From: Atherinomorus stipes
Taxonomy: Eukaryota; Chordata; Actinopteri; Atheriniformes; Atherinidae
Assembly (NCBI GenBank): GCA_023101725.1
Contig: JALJCO010012653.1
Location: 124,001-188,000 of the forward strand
DNA: 64,000 bases
Direction of reading: 5' to 3'
Shown here: piece after piece, positions 35,092 to 48,141 of the stretch
How positions within the stretch are numbered: position 1 is the stretch's first letter
How the letters are laid out: every line of letters begins with the position of its first letter
Program-made: the position numbers and the translations under genes
The notes under the pieces: model-generated
What the model was told of the DNA's origin: nothing
Database searches by the model: none
What the model saw: only the letters and a program-made list of their open reading frames with translations

Positions 35092-36335
35092 GTGAAATGT
35101 AAACATATTCTGATGCAGTCATCTGAAACTTAGAACAGCCCTCCAATACAGTCATAACTAATGACAGTTTAATGACTAAGGATAAGGATAACACTGCTGA
35201 TGCCATTTTTATTTACATGTTCACTACAGGCAGTATGTATTCCTTCTTTGTAGGTTTATATCTGTACAGTATGTCTGTACTGAATGGAATTATCCTCTGG
35301 TCAAGTTGTTATAGGTCAGTTTACTCTGTTGTAATAAACACACAACCTTATTTTCATTTTTTAAAATAAAGATGCTAACAAACATATGGGTTTGTTGTTC
35401 CATGTGTTGGTGAACTGAACCAATATGCTCAATGCTACTGATCACCCACTGCTTTTTACTCATTGTGGTGCCTTGTTATTGTCTAAATCCATTTAATTTA
35501 GAAAGATGAACTCTTTAGTGTCATCATTTTCCCCAAAGATTTAATTCATGTGCTATCAAAGCAGCACTTGCACAATGAATCCTGTTGGTGTTTCCTTTTA
35601 TCCCTTTTGCTTGATTCTTTGTGTCAAAAACAAATCTCTGGATGAATGCCAAACAATAAATTAGGGTATTCATTAGACACATCAAATCTAAATTACTATT
35701 CAATTAACAAGCCAGTCAAGCTGAACTAATCAACCAATTAGGCCATGTGTGTACACAGAAAAGCTAACAAAAGCACATGAGTCCCCTGGGAAAGCAGTAA
35801 AACCCTGCTGAAGAATGACAGCGCAAATGAGAAGCTACTGGTTTAGACTGGAAAGAGCCAAAAGAGAATGTAGTAGATTACCATTCTCCATGACCATTTT
35901 GGGGAAATTTAACTGTCACAACTGAACAAAGAATACATAAAGAAAATGTTGACAGAAAGGCATAAAATATTTTATTTCCTAGTTAATGTTTCAACAAATG
36001 TGTTGAATATGTTGATGACTTTCCCTGAAATTATTTATTTTGTTTTTGTAATTATATCTTAGTCTTGTGTCAAAGTATTACTTTGCATTTCTTTGAAAAC
36101 AGTAAAATCAGTGGGCACATATTGCTCCAAATATTATATTCAAAATCAACAGTTATAATAGTTCAAAAGTATGTTTTGGATGAGCAAGGTTTCACAGTTG
36201 CATTTGGTGTCGCCAAGGTGACTGTAAAAATGTTGGCAGACTGTTCTATAAAAATAATAACTGTATCATTTTGTATTTTAATACCTAACCGTGGTGTTTT
36301 TTTCCAACCTTTACCAGATTTGTTAATGTTTTACA
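35092..36335. other. AT-rich single-copy spacer
   Basis: No gene, RNA or repeat recognised between the transposon copies. Confidence 0.5.
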
Positions 36336-37017
36336 TTAAAGGTTGAATATGGAATACGGATAGAACAGCAACATCACGTGTGTCTCGGTTGTAGTTGCAA
36401 CGGCAGAAAAACAACTCCAGCCGCTGGGATGCCAGGCTCACTGCCGATACGCAAGTGACCAACAGTCTGCAGCATGTCCAACACGTAACGCAGAGGAGTT
36501 TATAACTGACAGCTAACATTAGCCACGTTAGCAAACAAGTTAGCTAACCGATCCAGGAGAAAAGTCGCCATTTCCGTGTTTTGACTCTGTGGAAAACGTT
36601 TATGTGGGTCCATTTAGTGAAGTCTTCACCTAAATTTACTCCAGGTTTTGCTCTTCTCAGGTCACTCCTCCTCAGAAACAGAAAACAATATCTTCAGGGC
36701 TCTGAAGCAGCTGCTTCACTCGTCATTTCCACGGTTTTCCCCTGTACCAGCCTAACTGTGCCCCAAATACTAATGCCACATAGAGATCATATTTGGCAAC
36801 CAACAATGGCAGCGTGTATTGGCTTATAGACCTAAATATAATGCCATTATCGAACCCGTAAAAATTTATTTTATCAGTATTTTTAGGCTAAATATAATTT
36901 TTCTAGGAAATGTTGTACTTTCATTCTGTACCCCCCCCCCCCCGTAAACGACCTGTGGAGGTATTATTTTTTTTTAAATATAGCTTTTAATAAAGATGTT
37001 CCATATTCAATCTTTAA
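36336..37017 (+). mobile_element. Non-autonomous DNA transposon, third family, copy A
   Basis: The 682-bp element starts TTAAAGGTTGAATATGGAA (36336-36354). It ends with the complementary TTCCATATTCAATCTTTAA (36999-37017), with one mismatch in 19. TTAA at both edges suits a TTAA target duplication. The reverse complement of 44933-45578 aligns along its whole length by eye. No transposase frame is present. It contains CACGTG near its left end and a 14-base C run (36931-36944). Confidence 0.85.
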
Positions 37018-37859
37018 TAAACTTTCAGATTGACTTTTCACACTACAGTAGTTTTGGATAAATGTGCTAATTCAGAGAAGTTCCTCTCTCTTCTCCAGTT
37101 TTATGTTGCAGGTCAAACAGAATATAATTGCGTGAACACTAGTCAAGTCTCTTTATGAGGACAGAATTTCACATTTAACAATTCTGAGTCATGAATGGTT
37201 GGAAACATAGATGATATTAGATAAATAATGCTCAGAATGCATGATGCTTCCCCCCTTTCACTTATGGCACTCATCTTGGTGAGCGCCGTGGCAGAGCTAA
37301 AGGCTTTGTCATGACTCATTCAGCATGATGTGCCAGTGTGTCATAGTTGAACATACCTTTGAGCCACAGGAGATCTGGTAGGCAGCACAGGCGGTTCAGA
37401 TGTTTTCTCCACACACACAAAAGTCTGAAATCTAAGAGGGTAAACACATAAACACAATAAACATACTTACATGAACACAGAATGCAGCCATTAAACTTTA
37501 CAGAATATCTATTTAACCATGTACTGTATGTAAGATATAAACTTAAAGAATTTTGATTTCAATCTTTTGCATAAAGTAATTAAAGAACATACAGTACTGA
37601 CTGAAAACATTTTGAAGCTCTTCCATCCTCAAATCTAAATCTTTATAGTTTGATAACGGTTCACTAAAGGCCAAAGGGGTTTGTAGAGAAGAGAACACCA
37701 TTATTGTACCAGTAAATGTCAGAACAACCCCATCTAATTGTGCCATTACTAATTCATGTTTATTAATTCAGTGATGTATGATGGCTCTACAGACAGAGTT
37801 TGTCTGTGCCTGTCATGTATGGCTTATTCTTTGCTGAAGAAGGCTGCAGGGAGTCTGTT
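37018..37859. other. Single-copy sequence, no genes recognised
   Basis: AT-rich sequence between the transposon and the next candidate regulatory block. Confidence 0.5.
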
Positions 37860-38600
37860 AATGTTAGCCCTGGTGGCGGGTGTGGGGCAGATGGCGCATG
37901 TAGAGACAGTGCCAAGTGGTGTGTGACTTAAACATGAAGACAGAGCGCGTAAGGCTGTTGACTGATGGAGCTGGTGTTTTCTGCTGGCCTGGTGCCAGGG
38001 CCCCTGGTCCCCAGTGCCTCAGCCCCTCACAACCCTGGAGCCTCTGGGCAAGTGCCACAGTTATTGTTTTCACTGCCAAGCAATTAGCAGCACTTAAGAT
38101 TTATTTAGTCATGCTCTAATGTGTGGTAATTAGCTTGGGGCCCAAACAAGCCTGTTCATCCTGTCACCTTGTCCCTCATACCAGTGCAATGCATCAGCTG
38201 AAGACAGTGAGGGAATGTGGGGGAAGAAGCAGGAGGTACAGAGGGTGGGAACCTGAGGGGAGGTGGAGCTGAGCTGGAAGGATTACAAGAGCACCAACCC
38301 AGCTCTGTGGATCAGCACTTTTTAAGAGATCTTCAGGGGCCTGTTGGCTGAACGCATAGCAGGAGGAAAGGGCAAATACAGCCCAGTTACACTTTTATAG
38401 AATGCTTTGTGGAAAAACACCCCTGACACACACCTCGGTCTGGCAGCTCGGTTTGTCATATGGCCCAGGGGGCTCCGCGAGCCTATCACATGACCATTGT
38501 TATGACCTTAAAGGGCAGCTTCCTCAACAAGCTCAGGCCACTCCCAATGACTGAACTGTTGTTTGAAAAATGTAGCTTGGGTCACTGCATAATGTGCGAT
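37860..38600. promoter_or_regulatory. Long candidate enhancer cluster
   Basis: About 740 bases that are repeat-free and GC-balanced compared with flanks. They include a GC palindromic patch (GGTGCCAGGGCCCCTGG near 37990), homeodomain cores (GCAATTAGC near 38081, GTAATTAGC near 38126) and a SOX-type CCATTGTT at 38494-38501 next to CACATG. Motif variety and absence of low complexity fit a conserved noncoding cluster. Conservation itself cannot be seen here. Confidence 0.33.
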
Positions 38601-38630
38601 GCATCTGGCCCTCAGGGTTGAATTAAAGGC

Positions 38631-38656
38631 AAAAAAAAAAAAAAAAAAAAAAAAAA
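38631..38656. repeat. Poly(A) run of 26
   Basis: Uninterrupted A. No retroelement body is recognised immediately upstream. Confidence 0.95.
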
Positions 38657-39175
38657 CATCAACATGATGTAGAAACCAGGCCAAACAGATTATGCAAACG
38701 CTGACAAGCAGGGTAAAATAGAACAAAGAATACAAGAAAAATGCATGTTCTTCCACTGGTGTTAATCTGTAATGCTTTTGGGAATTTATGTAGCTTACAT
38801 GTTATACATTGGAAGTGTGGGTTATGCTATGAATTAGGCATTTGTTTCAGGAGGAACTCTATTCTGAGTCTACAGCTTATAGCTTCTGAATTGAGGAAAA
38901 TAGGAGCATAACTTGTATTATCTACTTGAACATGAAAGATTTTCCGTTTTTCAAGAATCACAATGTTGAGGGTTACAGCAGTGGCTCAGTGAATATATGT
39001 CAGCAGATGAAGGTCAGAGGCAAGTTCAACTGCATATCAGCATCTTATACATATGTAAAAAAAAAAAAAAAACATCAATCATTTTTGGTTGGAGGGGTAA
39101 GATGAAAATTTAAATCTATATACTAAAAGCAGCAGGATGAAACAAAAAAGTTCAACCTATGTCTTTGATCATAAC

Positions 39176-39201
39176 AAAAAATAAATAAATAAATAAATAA
39201 A
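39176..39201. repeat. (AAAT)n
   Basis: Six AAAT units. Confidence 0.9.
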
Positions 39202-42200
39202 GACAAAAAACATGCTGATACAAGACATCACAGGTGCCATTTTTGTGCTTAGCGTACACTGCTAGATGCACTCTAATCATTGTAGAGCTGGGCCTCCTCA
39301 TCACCTAAAATTGCTATGCAGTCTGGAAGGGTGGTGCTATAAATGAAATATCACTTTCCATTTTATCTCCAGGGGCAACGTGATGCTCCGAACCAATCAG
39401 AACCTCACAAGTCAACCCCTGACCTTTATCATCTCAATATGACTACCATTATCTTGCAGAAAATTAGAAACGTCTCTCTATTGTTCAGCAGCAGCGGGGG
39501 TGGAGGTTATTTAAAGATAAATGCTTCAGTGTTCATGATCCATGCGGCAATCACACACACTAGAGCAGAGTAAAACATGTCTGCTACAGACTGGTGGCTG
39601 CATGAGTGCACTCGTGCACATATGATGCTAAGTGTTGATGTATTCATGTTGATTGTTTAGTCTTGATGTAGCACTATATGCCTGGTACACCTGTCTGTCA
39701 GTGTTAGGCAGGCAGGTTTCATCTGATGCTATTGTATTATTATGGATACTCAACAGAAAAGCTTTAATGCACAATTTGGGAGCACATTTTGAAGTAAACC
39801 CAGGTTGTACAGCCTTCAGTGGTCGCCATAGGCAACTGTTCACTGTTGGATGTCTTACAAACATGCGTTGTGAAAAGGGATGATACCCTCCGAGTAACAA
39901 AGCCATCAGGTAACAAATGTGAATCGAACTGATGCAGGGCTGAAATGACATGACAACATGATGCTGTGGATGTGAAAAGTAGCTGAAGATGCATTAACCT
40001 CTGTACAATCTCCTATAGACACAGGCAGAAATTATACAATCTCTTTTATGTGACAGTCCAAAGAAATAGTTTTGAAGACCAACATTATGTTCAAAAGCTA
40101 AAACTCAAAATGCTTTCTCCTTCACAGTATGTACAAAACAAAGAGTATGTGTCCTCACAGATTGATTCACAGTGTGTTTTTCAGTATCCTACTCTGTTTC
40201 ACGGTAATTATGTTAAATAGGAATCTTTGTCAATAAGAGAGATTTATAGCTAACACTGTTGAAAATTTTAGGTACTTTCATAATATGCAAAGTTTCTTTT
40301 CAGATAGCACATTTTCTGAGTGTCATGTGAATTGTTTCCTTTTCTGCCATATTTGAATCATAAAACACCCAGCAATCTTTTAAAAACTAGTGCCTTCTAA
40401 TCAACACCATTCGCTTACACACCTCTCTTTTCTTTTTCAGTTATTCAATTTAAATAACAGTTTTAAATCATACATTGATAAGTTCACCAGCACAGGTTAT
40501 TACCACCGTCCTATCAAATAGGCTATGAAAAGTTTTTTTCTGATCAAAATTGCCTTAAATGTGAGATGTCTGTTTTTCCTATTCACATTTCAAAATTCCC
40601 CTCAACATTTCAAAAGAAAACCTTGGCTTTGACTGTGACAACTCCCAGTTTAATCTTTTTGAGCCACTCCTGGTGTCCTGGTATTTTTATTCTCTTCATT
40701 TTCAAGTTCATCAGCTTCCAGCTTGACTTCAACTTTTGGAAACATGGCCTCACATTATCTTCCTTGATGTCATTAATTTTTCAGAGTTGTGTCACACAGC
40801 TACACAGGTTCTCAATGTATCTAAGCAGCAAATAAACAACAGTATTGTGAGAGCCATGCTTTACAATTAATGATTTTTTTCTCCTGAAATGATGTTTCCA
40901 GACAGGTTTGACATTGTGGCAAAAAATAAAGATAAAAAAAAACCTCTGTTCGTAACAAAGCATATTCTCCAAAAAGCCAAATGTCAGCTGCATATTGTAT
41001 TTTGTAAATTATCAGTAATATTTGCATAAAGTGTATAGTTTTTCCTACTTATATTTACCTCATACCTAAGGGAGTCCTTGAAATTAATTCCACAGTCCCA
41101 AAAATATTTTTGCAACCAACCTAAGGAAAAATATCTAAGTTCCAATATGGCTTAACCCCGTAGGACAGTTTATGATGATAAATGAGAAAAATTAACATAT
41201 CCAGAGAAGTGTTCTCTCACTAGGAAAAACTATTGGATACTCTTATTGACAAGGGATGGATTAATTTAACTGGCTTAGAATTTATGATTTGCTGGAGCAT
41301 CTACAGTCAGATCTACTTTTCCATCGCTGTGCTCTTTCAGCCAATGCGCTGTTACTGATTCCACTCCAACTCTATATTGCAAGAGGTTCTAACTCAGTTA
41401 TTAAAAAAATTTCATGTTCTTTGTTCAACTGTTAGAAGGATCATTCACCAAATTGCTCCATCTTCTTAACACCAAGTTTAGTCTCAGCAAGTGTAGGCAC
41501 TTGTATAGGCACCAGATAGGTTTTATTCTTGTAAAAGGGATCCATGCACTGCTTGTGTGAGACAATAACAGTAGTTATGGCAAGTGTGAGTGCGAGGAAA
41601 TGAACACTGAAATGAAAAAAAAAAAGTCAAATTTCATTACAGTAAAAACCTCTCACAAAGCAAACAACTTTAAAACTCTCCACAATGTAGAACTCCTTTA
41701 AGTCATTACTTGAGTCCATCCCCTAAAGATGATAAAGTGTAACATTTAAATTTGAATTAAAACATCCATTCCTGGATTGTTTTTTTTTTTTTTAAATCTA
41801 CATCATTAATAGCTTGGTTTCAATGGGGAAAAAATTACTTATTTAAAAGATTATATTATTTTCAGAGGGCAAATTCCTTGCTGGAATGAAACCCACAACA
41901 ACTTTTTAAAAGTTTTATGGAGTTTTTAGCTTTTGATAAATTGCCAGTCGACAGATGAAAACCTGTACTAACTAAATACTATTTCCTTATCAGCTTTTGA
42001 ATGCCCATTAGTTGTGCAGTATACTGTAAAGAGAAAATACTTTGATTTGAGAACAATGACTGAACTATAGTCCTAGTCATCTAAGTGAATCAACTTACAA
42101 ATGTCATACTGAGATGTTTCCACTTCATCAATAAGTGTGAAAAAGAACCAACAAAATGAAAACAAAGTTAAAGATACACACTAACTTATTTTTACACTGC

Positions 42201-44127
42201 TGTTATTGTAAAACATTAACCACAGTACTAAACAAAACCATTACTTCCAACCTGTTTTGTTAGATTTCACCTTGTTTCAAGTTTAACTCTGAGATCATGA
42301 GTTGTTGCTTTCTCTGTGCTTAAATATGTAAGCAAAATCATGGGTTTGAAAGGCAGCTTCAGAATACCAACTTTGAAGGTTCTCTTAAAATATTTGCAGA
42401 TTAAAAGATAACTTCTGTTTCGTCAGGTCTTTACACCGCCAAAAGTTTTGCGTTTTTTCTTTTTCTTTTTAATAAACGTTGGTTTCATTAATCAGTCATT
42501 TAAGTGCAAAGTTCTCAGGCTTTGGTTCAACTTGCAGTTTATAATGTGAAATCTACATAAAAGTGACTCAATTTCATAGAGAAATCTCTAATTGAAAAAT
42601 TTGCACTGTGCGGGGTAAGAAGGAAACTGACCATGAATCTGCAATAGTTCGGTTGAAGGACTTGGAAATACTTTCCATAATGTCATAAAACAGCAGGAAA
42701 GCGGCAGGTCCATCCAACATATGTCAATAGAGGGATATGCTTTCCAAATAAATGAATATATTAATATTTTTGCTCTTTTCACACTTCCAACATTAGTTAC
42801 CTATTATGATGCATGCATAATGTTAGAGAGGGTCACCGGATAGTCCTGTTTTAAATGTTATATTTCCATGATTGGTTCATTCTCTCCATTTCCTGTTCAT
42901 TGTGTGCGAGTAAACTCTATTGTCTGCGTGTAGATTCTGCCTGGCCCTCAGAGGGGCCATCCCCAGGGTGCACTGCATCTTTTATTAATCAGGGGCGCTG
43001 CTCCACAGCCCCGCTTATCTAATTTAGCAGTCTGCCTCGATACAACTGTGTTGGGTTTGTGTGGAAAGAAGGGACAGGGATGTGGGGGTGCAGTTGGGTG
43101 TTGATAGAATGGGGGTTGGGGCGGTTCCCTTGGTTTTTCCATATTGTGGGTGGTGTGAGGCCGAGGGGAGGGTGGGGGGTAGAAAGGAGGTAGCGACTTA
43201 TCAGACACCTCGTCACCAAGTTTTAGGACTGAATCACAATACAGCAAATTACCTTCTGCTGACAAGAAAAAATGAGCATGGCCCCCATATGAAAAAATAG
43301 GATTGTCAGGAAGAGGTGACACATTGATTGCTTAGTATGCGCATCTAGAAGGCTGGGGTTCAGAGGCGTCCTCCCTATATATATGTAGAAGAGGCCCAGC
43401 ACAGCACAGCACAGCCATAAGGGGGGATGAGAAATTGAAATGCCATGTTAGATTGGAGTCCTTTCCTCAAACCATTCTTTAGTGTGGCCCATATTAGTCC
43501 ACCATATCATAGTAGAGCCCTTTGTGTTGCAGTGAACAACCTTGAGCCAACAAACACAAAACATAAAACATTTTGGTATTAAATGACACACTAAGCTACT
43601 TTAATATGCTCAGGTATAACTATTATATTCATTTCAATCCAAGACCCTCTAACATAACCTGGTCTTTCTATGTTTTATACTTCTTTTCTTGTTGACCCTC
43701 CTCCCTCTCATCTGTGTCATGGCTCTGATGAATCAGTGTCACCGGTGTTGAGAGCACTTACTGTCAACCCTGATGCCCTGGGCTACAGCACTGATGGACA
43801 CAAACTATAAAATATCAGCCCCCTGGGGAGACATCGCTCAAGCACTGCCCCATAGCCCACGGGGGCTGTGATCTGGTCAGTGTGTATGTATATCTGAGTG
43901 TTTTGAGAGAGTTGTAGGGTTCTATATGTGTGTAATCCTGTGGAAACTATCCCACACCATTTGTATGAAAGGCAGGTAAAACAGAACTTGATGAAGATTT
44001 TTTTTAAGAATATTTTTGTGCTGTGTAAAACCTTGTTTTAAGAATTGGCATTAGACATAATAGGAAAAATAAATACTTAAGTTAAAGTAGTGAATGACCT
44101 ATGTTTTGAACATGTCAAGATTTTTTT

Positions 44128-44185
44128 GTGTTACTTCTTGTATGAAAAATGCTATATAAATAAAATAAAATTTAATTTGATTTGC
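44128..44185 (+). mobile_element. Possible LINE 3' tail fragment
   Basis: GTATGAAAAATGCTATATAA followed by ATAAAATAAAATTTAATTTG resembles the 3' ends of fish LINEs, in which a GCTATATAAATAAA string precedes a short tandem tail. No coding part or other LINE sequence is visible upstream. It could be a chance AT-rich match. Confidence 0.22.
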
Positions 44186-44932
44186 TTTGCAACTGCAGTT
44201 TCAGAAGTTTTCCATTTCTGCACCACATCAATGGCAGCCTCTTCTCCAGTCCTGACAGGCACCTCAACATTAACTTACTATCTGTTCAGACACAAAAACG
44301 ATGTGCAGGCAACTGTATAGGAAAACCACAAATTAATAAATCAATAAAATCAATAGCTCTGTCTGAGGACATGTCCTGTATCAGCTAATAAGTGATCTTA
44401 AACATCCCCCTCCTTGCACACTGGAGATGCAAAAAGTCCCTCAACTAAAACTGAAAGAAGGAATAAAGGAAAATCGGGAAGAAAGAGAGAGCTTTCCAGC
44501 CCTTTGAAAAAAAAAAAAAAACAGAAAAAAACACACACACCCTCCTCCACAGGTCACTGGGCTGCTTTTCCCTTCTTTTTAGTTGTGGAAGGTCAAGGTT
44601 TCTGCCTGCCTGTGTGCCATTCATGCATACAATTTAACTCATGTAAAATATAATGAACAAACCATAGTTGCATACTCTGCTATTCCACAGGATTAAATAT
44701 TCAAAGTTAAAAACACTCATTGTATTTAAATGTGTGCTTTTTTTAAACATGGTGTCACCATATCTCTGAATATTGACTATTCATTTACACTGTCTGAACA
44801 GTGCTTGTGGCTGCTTGGTTCACCTAACAACATTAAAAAGGCTCCTTTGAGATTCAAGGACAAAGGCATTAAGAAGATAAGCAAGCAAGGGACTGTAGAG
44901 AGGCATGCAGGTTTATGTACAGTAATGAGTAT

Positions 44933-45578
44933 TTAAAGGTTGAATGTGGAACATTTTAATTAAAAGCTATATTTTCAAAAGATAATACCTCCATGAGTCG
45001 TTTGGAGGGGTGCAGAATGAAAGTACAACATTTCCTGAAAAAAATAATATTTAGCCTGAAAATAAATGTAAAATAAATTTTAACAGGTTTGACAATGGCA
45101 CTATGTTTACATCTACAAGCCAATACATGCCGCTATTGCGGGTTGCCAAATGACCTCTGTGTGGCAAACGTATGTTGGGCACAGTTTGGCTGGTGCAGGT
45201 GGAAACGGTGGAGTCTGCAAGTCAAGAAGCTGCTTCAGAGCCCCAGAGATATTGTTATCTGTCTCAGAAGAGGAGTAATCTGAGAAGAGTGAAAATTGGA
45301 GTAAATTTAGGTGAAGATTACACTAGATGAACCAACACAGAAATGATGACTTGTCTCCTGGATCGGTAAGCTAACTTGTTGCTCACCTGGCTAACATTAG
45401 CTGTCAGTTATAAACTCGTCTGCATTACTTGTTTGACATGGTACAGGCTGCTGGTCACTTGCCGTTTCGGCAGCGAGCCTGGCATCCCAGCGGCTGGAGT
45501 TGTTTTTCTGCTGTTGCAACTACAACCTAGACACACGTGATGTCATTGTTTTATCCGTATTCCATATCCAACCTTTAA
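44933..45578 (-). mobile_element. Non-autonomous DNA transposon, third family, copy B
   Basis: The 646-bp element has ends TTAAAGGTTGAATGTGGAA (44933-44951) and TTCCATATCCAACCTTTAA (45560-45578). It is the inverted counterpart of 36336-37017 and carries the same internal order in reverse, for example the CTGGCATCCCAGCGGCTGG block at 45479-45497. TTAA flanks both ends. It is slightly shorter than copy A, mostly through the missing C run and small indels. No transposase frame is present. Confidence 0.85.
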
Positions 45579-47039
45579 GTGGCTTGGAAAATAAAAATAC
45601 AATCATAAATCCAAGCCGATATAATCATAGTTATAGCTTGTGGATTATTTCCATTTTTCTTCCTATCTTTTTTTAAAGAAAACTGTTCATTGCCATAATC
45701 AAAGAGTTATGTGGCCTAACATAACAACTGTAAGATCAAAAACATGCATTCTTAATGCCTGGCAGGGAAATGACAGAAGACAACAAAGTTTGTTCAGTGT
45801 GATCAAAGATAGACAGATTTGTATCAACCAATCAGTAACAACTATCACTGGCTTTTTTTTTGGATTTACAGAAGCATAAGATTGGACAGTATTGTGTTTT
45901 TTTTTTTCCCTATGTTGTTTTCTTATCAAAACGTCAATATTCAATGAGCAGAAAATGCCCCGACTCGTGATCAGATTTGGATAAACTGCCACTTCCTCTT
46001 TGCAGTCCCCAACGTCTGTTGTGTGATCTTGCAAAGTCTGTGCAAGATGAGGCGAAAGAAGAAAAAAAAAATACTCAGTAGCCTGTGAGATAATGCACAA
46101 CTTCTAGATGTTACTACTGACAGTCTCATTAAATGTTCGTTTCAGCAGGAAGGGAAAGGGAGCGTTTCAGAAGGGAGGTGAGACAAGGCCTGCAGACCCT
46201 CCCTGTAATACTCACTTAAGTTAAGCACTACTCTGCCAGGCTACCACACAGTAAAACTCATCTATAATTTGTGATGAGTGTAATGCCATCTCCACTTCAT
46301 GATTATGTGATATTCTTCACCTCTGCCATAACCAATGAGGCCAAGAGCTGGCAGTCTAAATGAGGTGCCTCCAAGTTCAACTTATGGGAGAGGAGGGGTG
46401 GGAAGATGGGCACATGGAGAGAGAGGGAACTGAGGCCCTATAGAAGCTGGAAAAACTAATAATGATATCAATGTAAAAAAAAAATTGAGTACAAAGGATC
46501 ATATGAAACTGATTAAACATCAAGAACTAACATCTGAATAATTTACTTGATCATGAGTGATGATATGAATCAGGTAAAATTTCAAGCCCACTTTGCTAGA
46601 TTTCCCTGCTCTTTCTAATGAGGTACAGACACAATAAAAACAGTGAGAAGAAGCCATTAAGTCTTTGCTCTGTGATACAACCCCCCAAAACACTTGTTAA
46701 GGGAAGCATGGCATCCTTGTTTTGTCAAGGATTATGTCCACCAGAGAGATCTCATGAGAGAACCCCTTAGACTCATTTTCAACAAAGTGCTTTGCTATGC
46801 TCTTATGACTGGTCTCGGTGTTATGAATAAGTAAATAACAACATTTTTCCAGTCGTTTAATCTTTGAGCACTGCAATTAGTAAGTCTGTAGTTTGTGCAA
46901 CCTTCTTTTCTGCCCTTATTATTGTTATTGAAATGTCATGCTCTTATTTAGCTCAAGGATGAATAATAAATAAGCTATAATTACTGTCTTAAATGAGATG
47001 ATGGCTTGGCTAGGTCAATGGTAAAGAGAGACACCCCCA
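45579..47039. other. Single-copy sequence, no genes recognised
   Basis: Contains T runs (45854-45862, 45897-45908). The 133-codon minus-strand frame at 45699-46100 is the longest in the window but passes through a run of Lys codons, has no domain and no splice support. A GC-balanced patch spans 46310-46440. Confidence 0.5.
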
Positions 47040-47295
47040 CCGCCACCACATCTTCAACTCTACTCTTTTTCCTTCTTCCTCTTCTTCTCCCTCTCTCTCT
47101 TTAATTGGATCTTGTAATTAGTTTCTCTGATGGATCTGGGAGGTCTGAGGCAACTTCTACAGCGTTCATTAGTGTTCTTGGAGGAGGCTGCCGCTTTTTA
47201 AAAGCTCTCCCTGCTCGATCCCTCATATGTCATAACAGTAGATGTAATTCAGCCCAAATACAAGCAGAACACCATTTTCAGCTTGTCTAATTTCT
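47040..47295. promoter_or_regulatory. Candidate enhancer with homeodomain sites
   Basis: After a CT-rich lead-in, 47100-47295 is repeat-free and holds TTAATTGG (47101-47108) and GTAATTAG (47114-47121), both homeodomain-type cores. It lacks homopolymers and has balanced composition. Function is inferred from texture and motifs. Confidence 0.27.
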
Positions 47296-47755
47296 ACCTA
47301 TGTGCCACCAGAAAAAGAAAGATCAGTACTGTTTGCCTTAAGGGAAATATTAAGGTAGTTTTGTCATTATAGTTTCAAAGGCTATTTTATGGGTACTCCC
47401 CTTCTGAATAGAAAAAAAAAAAAAAACTTCATATTATAAGCATATATAATGATGGTAAGCACAATGAGAGGTCAAGAGGGAGACATGTCTCACTGACTGT
47501 TAAGAAAGCAAAAGACCATAAATATACATGTTTGCAGTGTAATCTAAAATCTGAGGTAGAACATGCTTTAGCTCGCTATTAGAAAACTGACCATCCTTAA
47601 CAAATATTGTTTCTTTTATTGTACATAAAAGTACAAAGTACAAAAAGTACAATATACATGCTTACATAAACACAATGCTCAGACCTATAATACCTCCCAC
47701 CACCAACAACTACAACACACACACTTGCACACACATAACCGGCACCCCAACACTA

Positions 47756-47797
47756 CCCCCCCCCCCCCCACCCCCCACCCCCCCCCCACACCACCCC
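47756..47797 (-). repeat. C-rich tract (G-quadruplex motif on minus strand)
   Basis: C14, C6 and C10 runs separated by single A, then CACACCACCCCC. On the minus strand this is a very strong multi-run G-quadruplex pattern. Confidence 0.9.
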
Positions 47798-47839
47798 CTT
47801 TTTTTCTTCCCCACCCTCCACTGGCCAGGCTACACTAGA

Positions 47840-47945
47840 CATCTCTCCCTAATCAGCAGCCTCGTCTCGCTCAGAGTGGTTGCCATAGTAATATGCTGGC
47901 TGGTCGACATGGCAACCACTCCGAGGTCCACTATTAAATGAAGAA
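47840..47945. promoter_or_regulatory. Candidate enhancer with inverted RFX-like half-sites
   Basis: A perfect 13-bp inverted repeat, GAGTGGTTGCCAT (47874-47886) and ATGGCAACCACTC (47909-47921), encloses 22 bases. GTTGCCAT is the left half of the RFX X-box (GTTGCCATGGNAAC). The left copy continues as GTTGCCATAGTAAT, close to a full site. RFX factors bind such sites as dimers and control ciliary and other genes. The segment is bracketed by the C-rich tract upstream and a G-rich tract downstream. Confidence 0.42.
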
Positions 47946-48047
47946 GAGTGGAGGGAGGGATAGGAGGAATGGAGTTGGGATGAGACACACAGAGAGAAAA
48001 GGAGAAAGAACAGGAAAGACAGCAAGAGACGGGGAGATTGTCAAGGA

Positions 48048-48141
48048 TGGGGGAAGGGGTATCGGTGGGGTACAGGGGCTGGGGGGTGGCTGGGGGGGGG
48101 TGGGTCATAGATAATAAGGGAAAAGGAAAAGGGAGGGGGGC
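48048..48141 (+). repeat. G-rich tract (G-quadruplex prone)
   Basis: Many G4-G8 runs with short loops, for example GGGGGGTGGCTGGGGGGGG around 48081-48100, extending to a G6 run near 48136. It is complementary in kind to the C-rich tract at 47756-47797. Confidence 0.85.

Larger units (their letters stand above)
38657..44932. other. AT-rich single-copy sequence, no genes recognised
   Basis: Simple repeats occur at 39057-39073 (A), 39176-39201 (AAAT), 41780-41793 (T) and 44507-44540 (A then CA). A GC-balanced patch at 42930-43230 lies close to CAGCA repeats at 43398-43412. The 124-codon minus frame at 42948-43322 is proline-rich from G-rich sequence and is not convincing. A possible LINE 3' tail is listed separately at 44128. 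Confidence 0.5.

Noticed and set aside
42948..43322. 124-codon proline-rich minus-strand frame
   Set aside because: Its composition follows the G-rich sequence at 43070-43180, and it overlaps other equally open frames.
45699..46100. 133-codon minus-strand frame, longest in the window
   Set aside because: It crosses an A/T-run low-complexity segment and shows no recognisable domain or conserved start.
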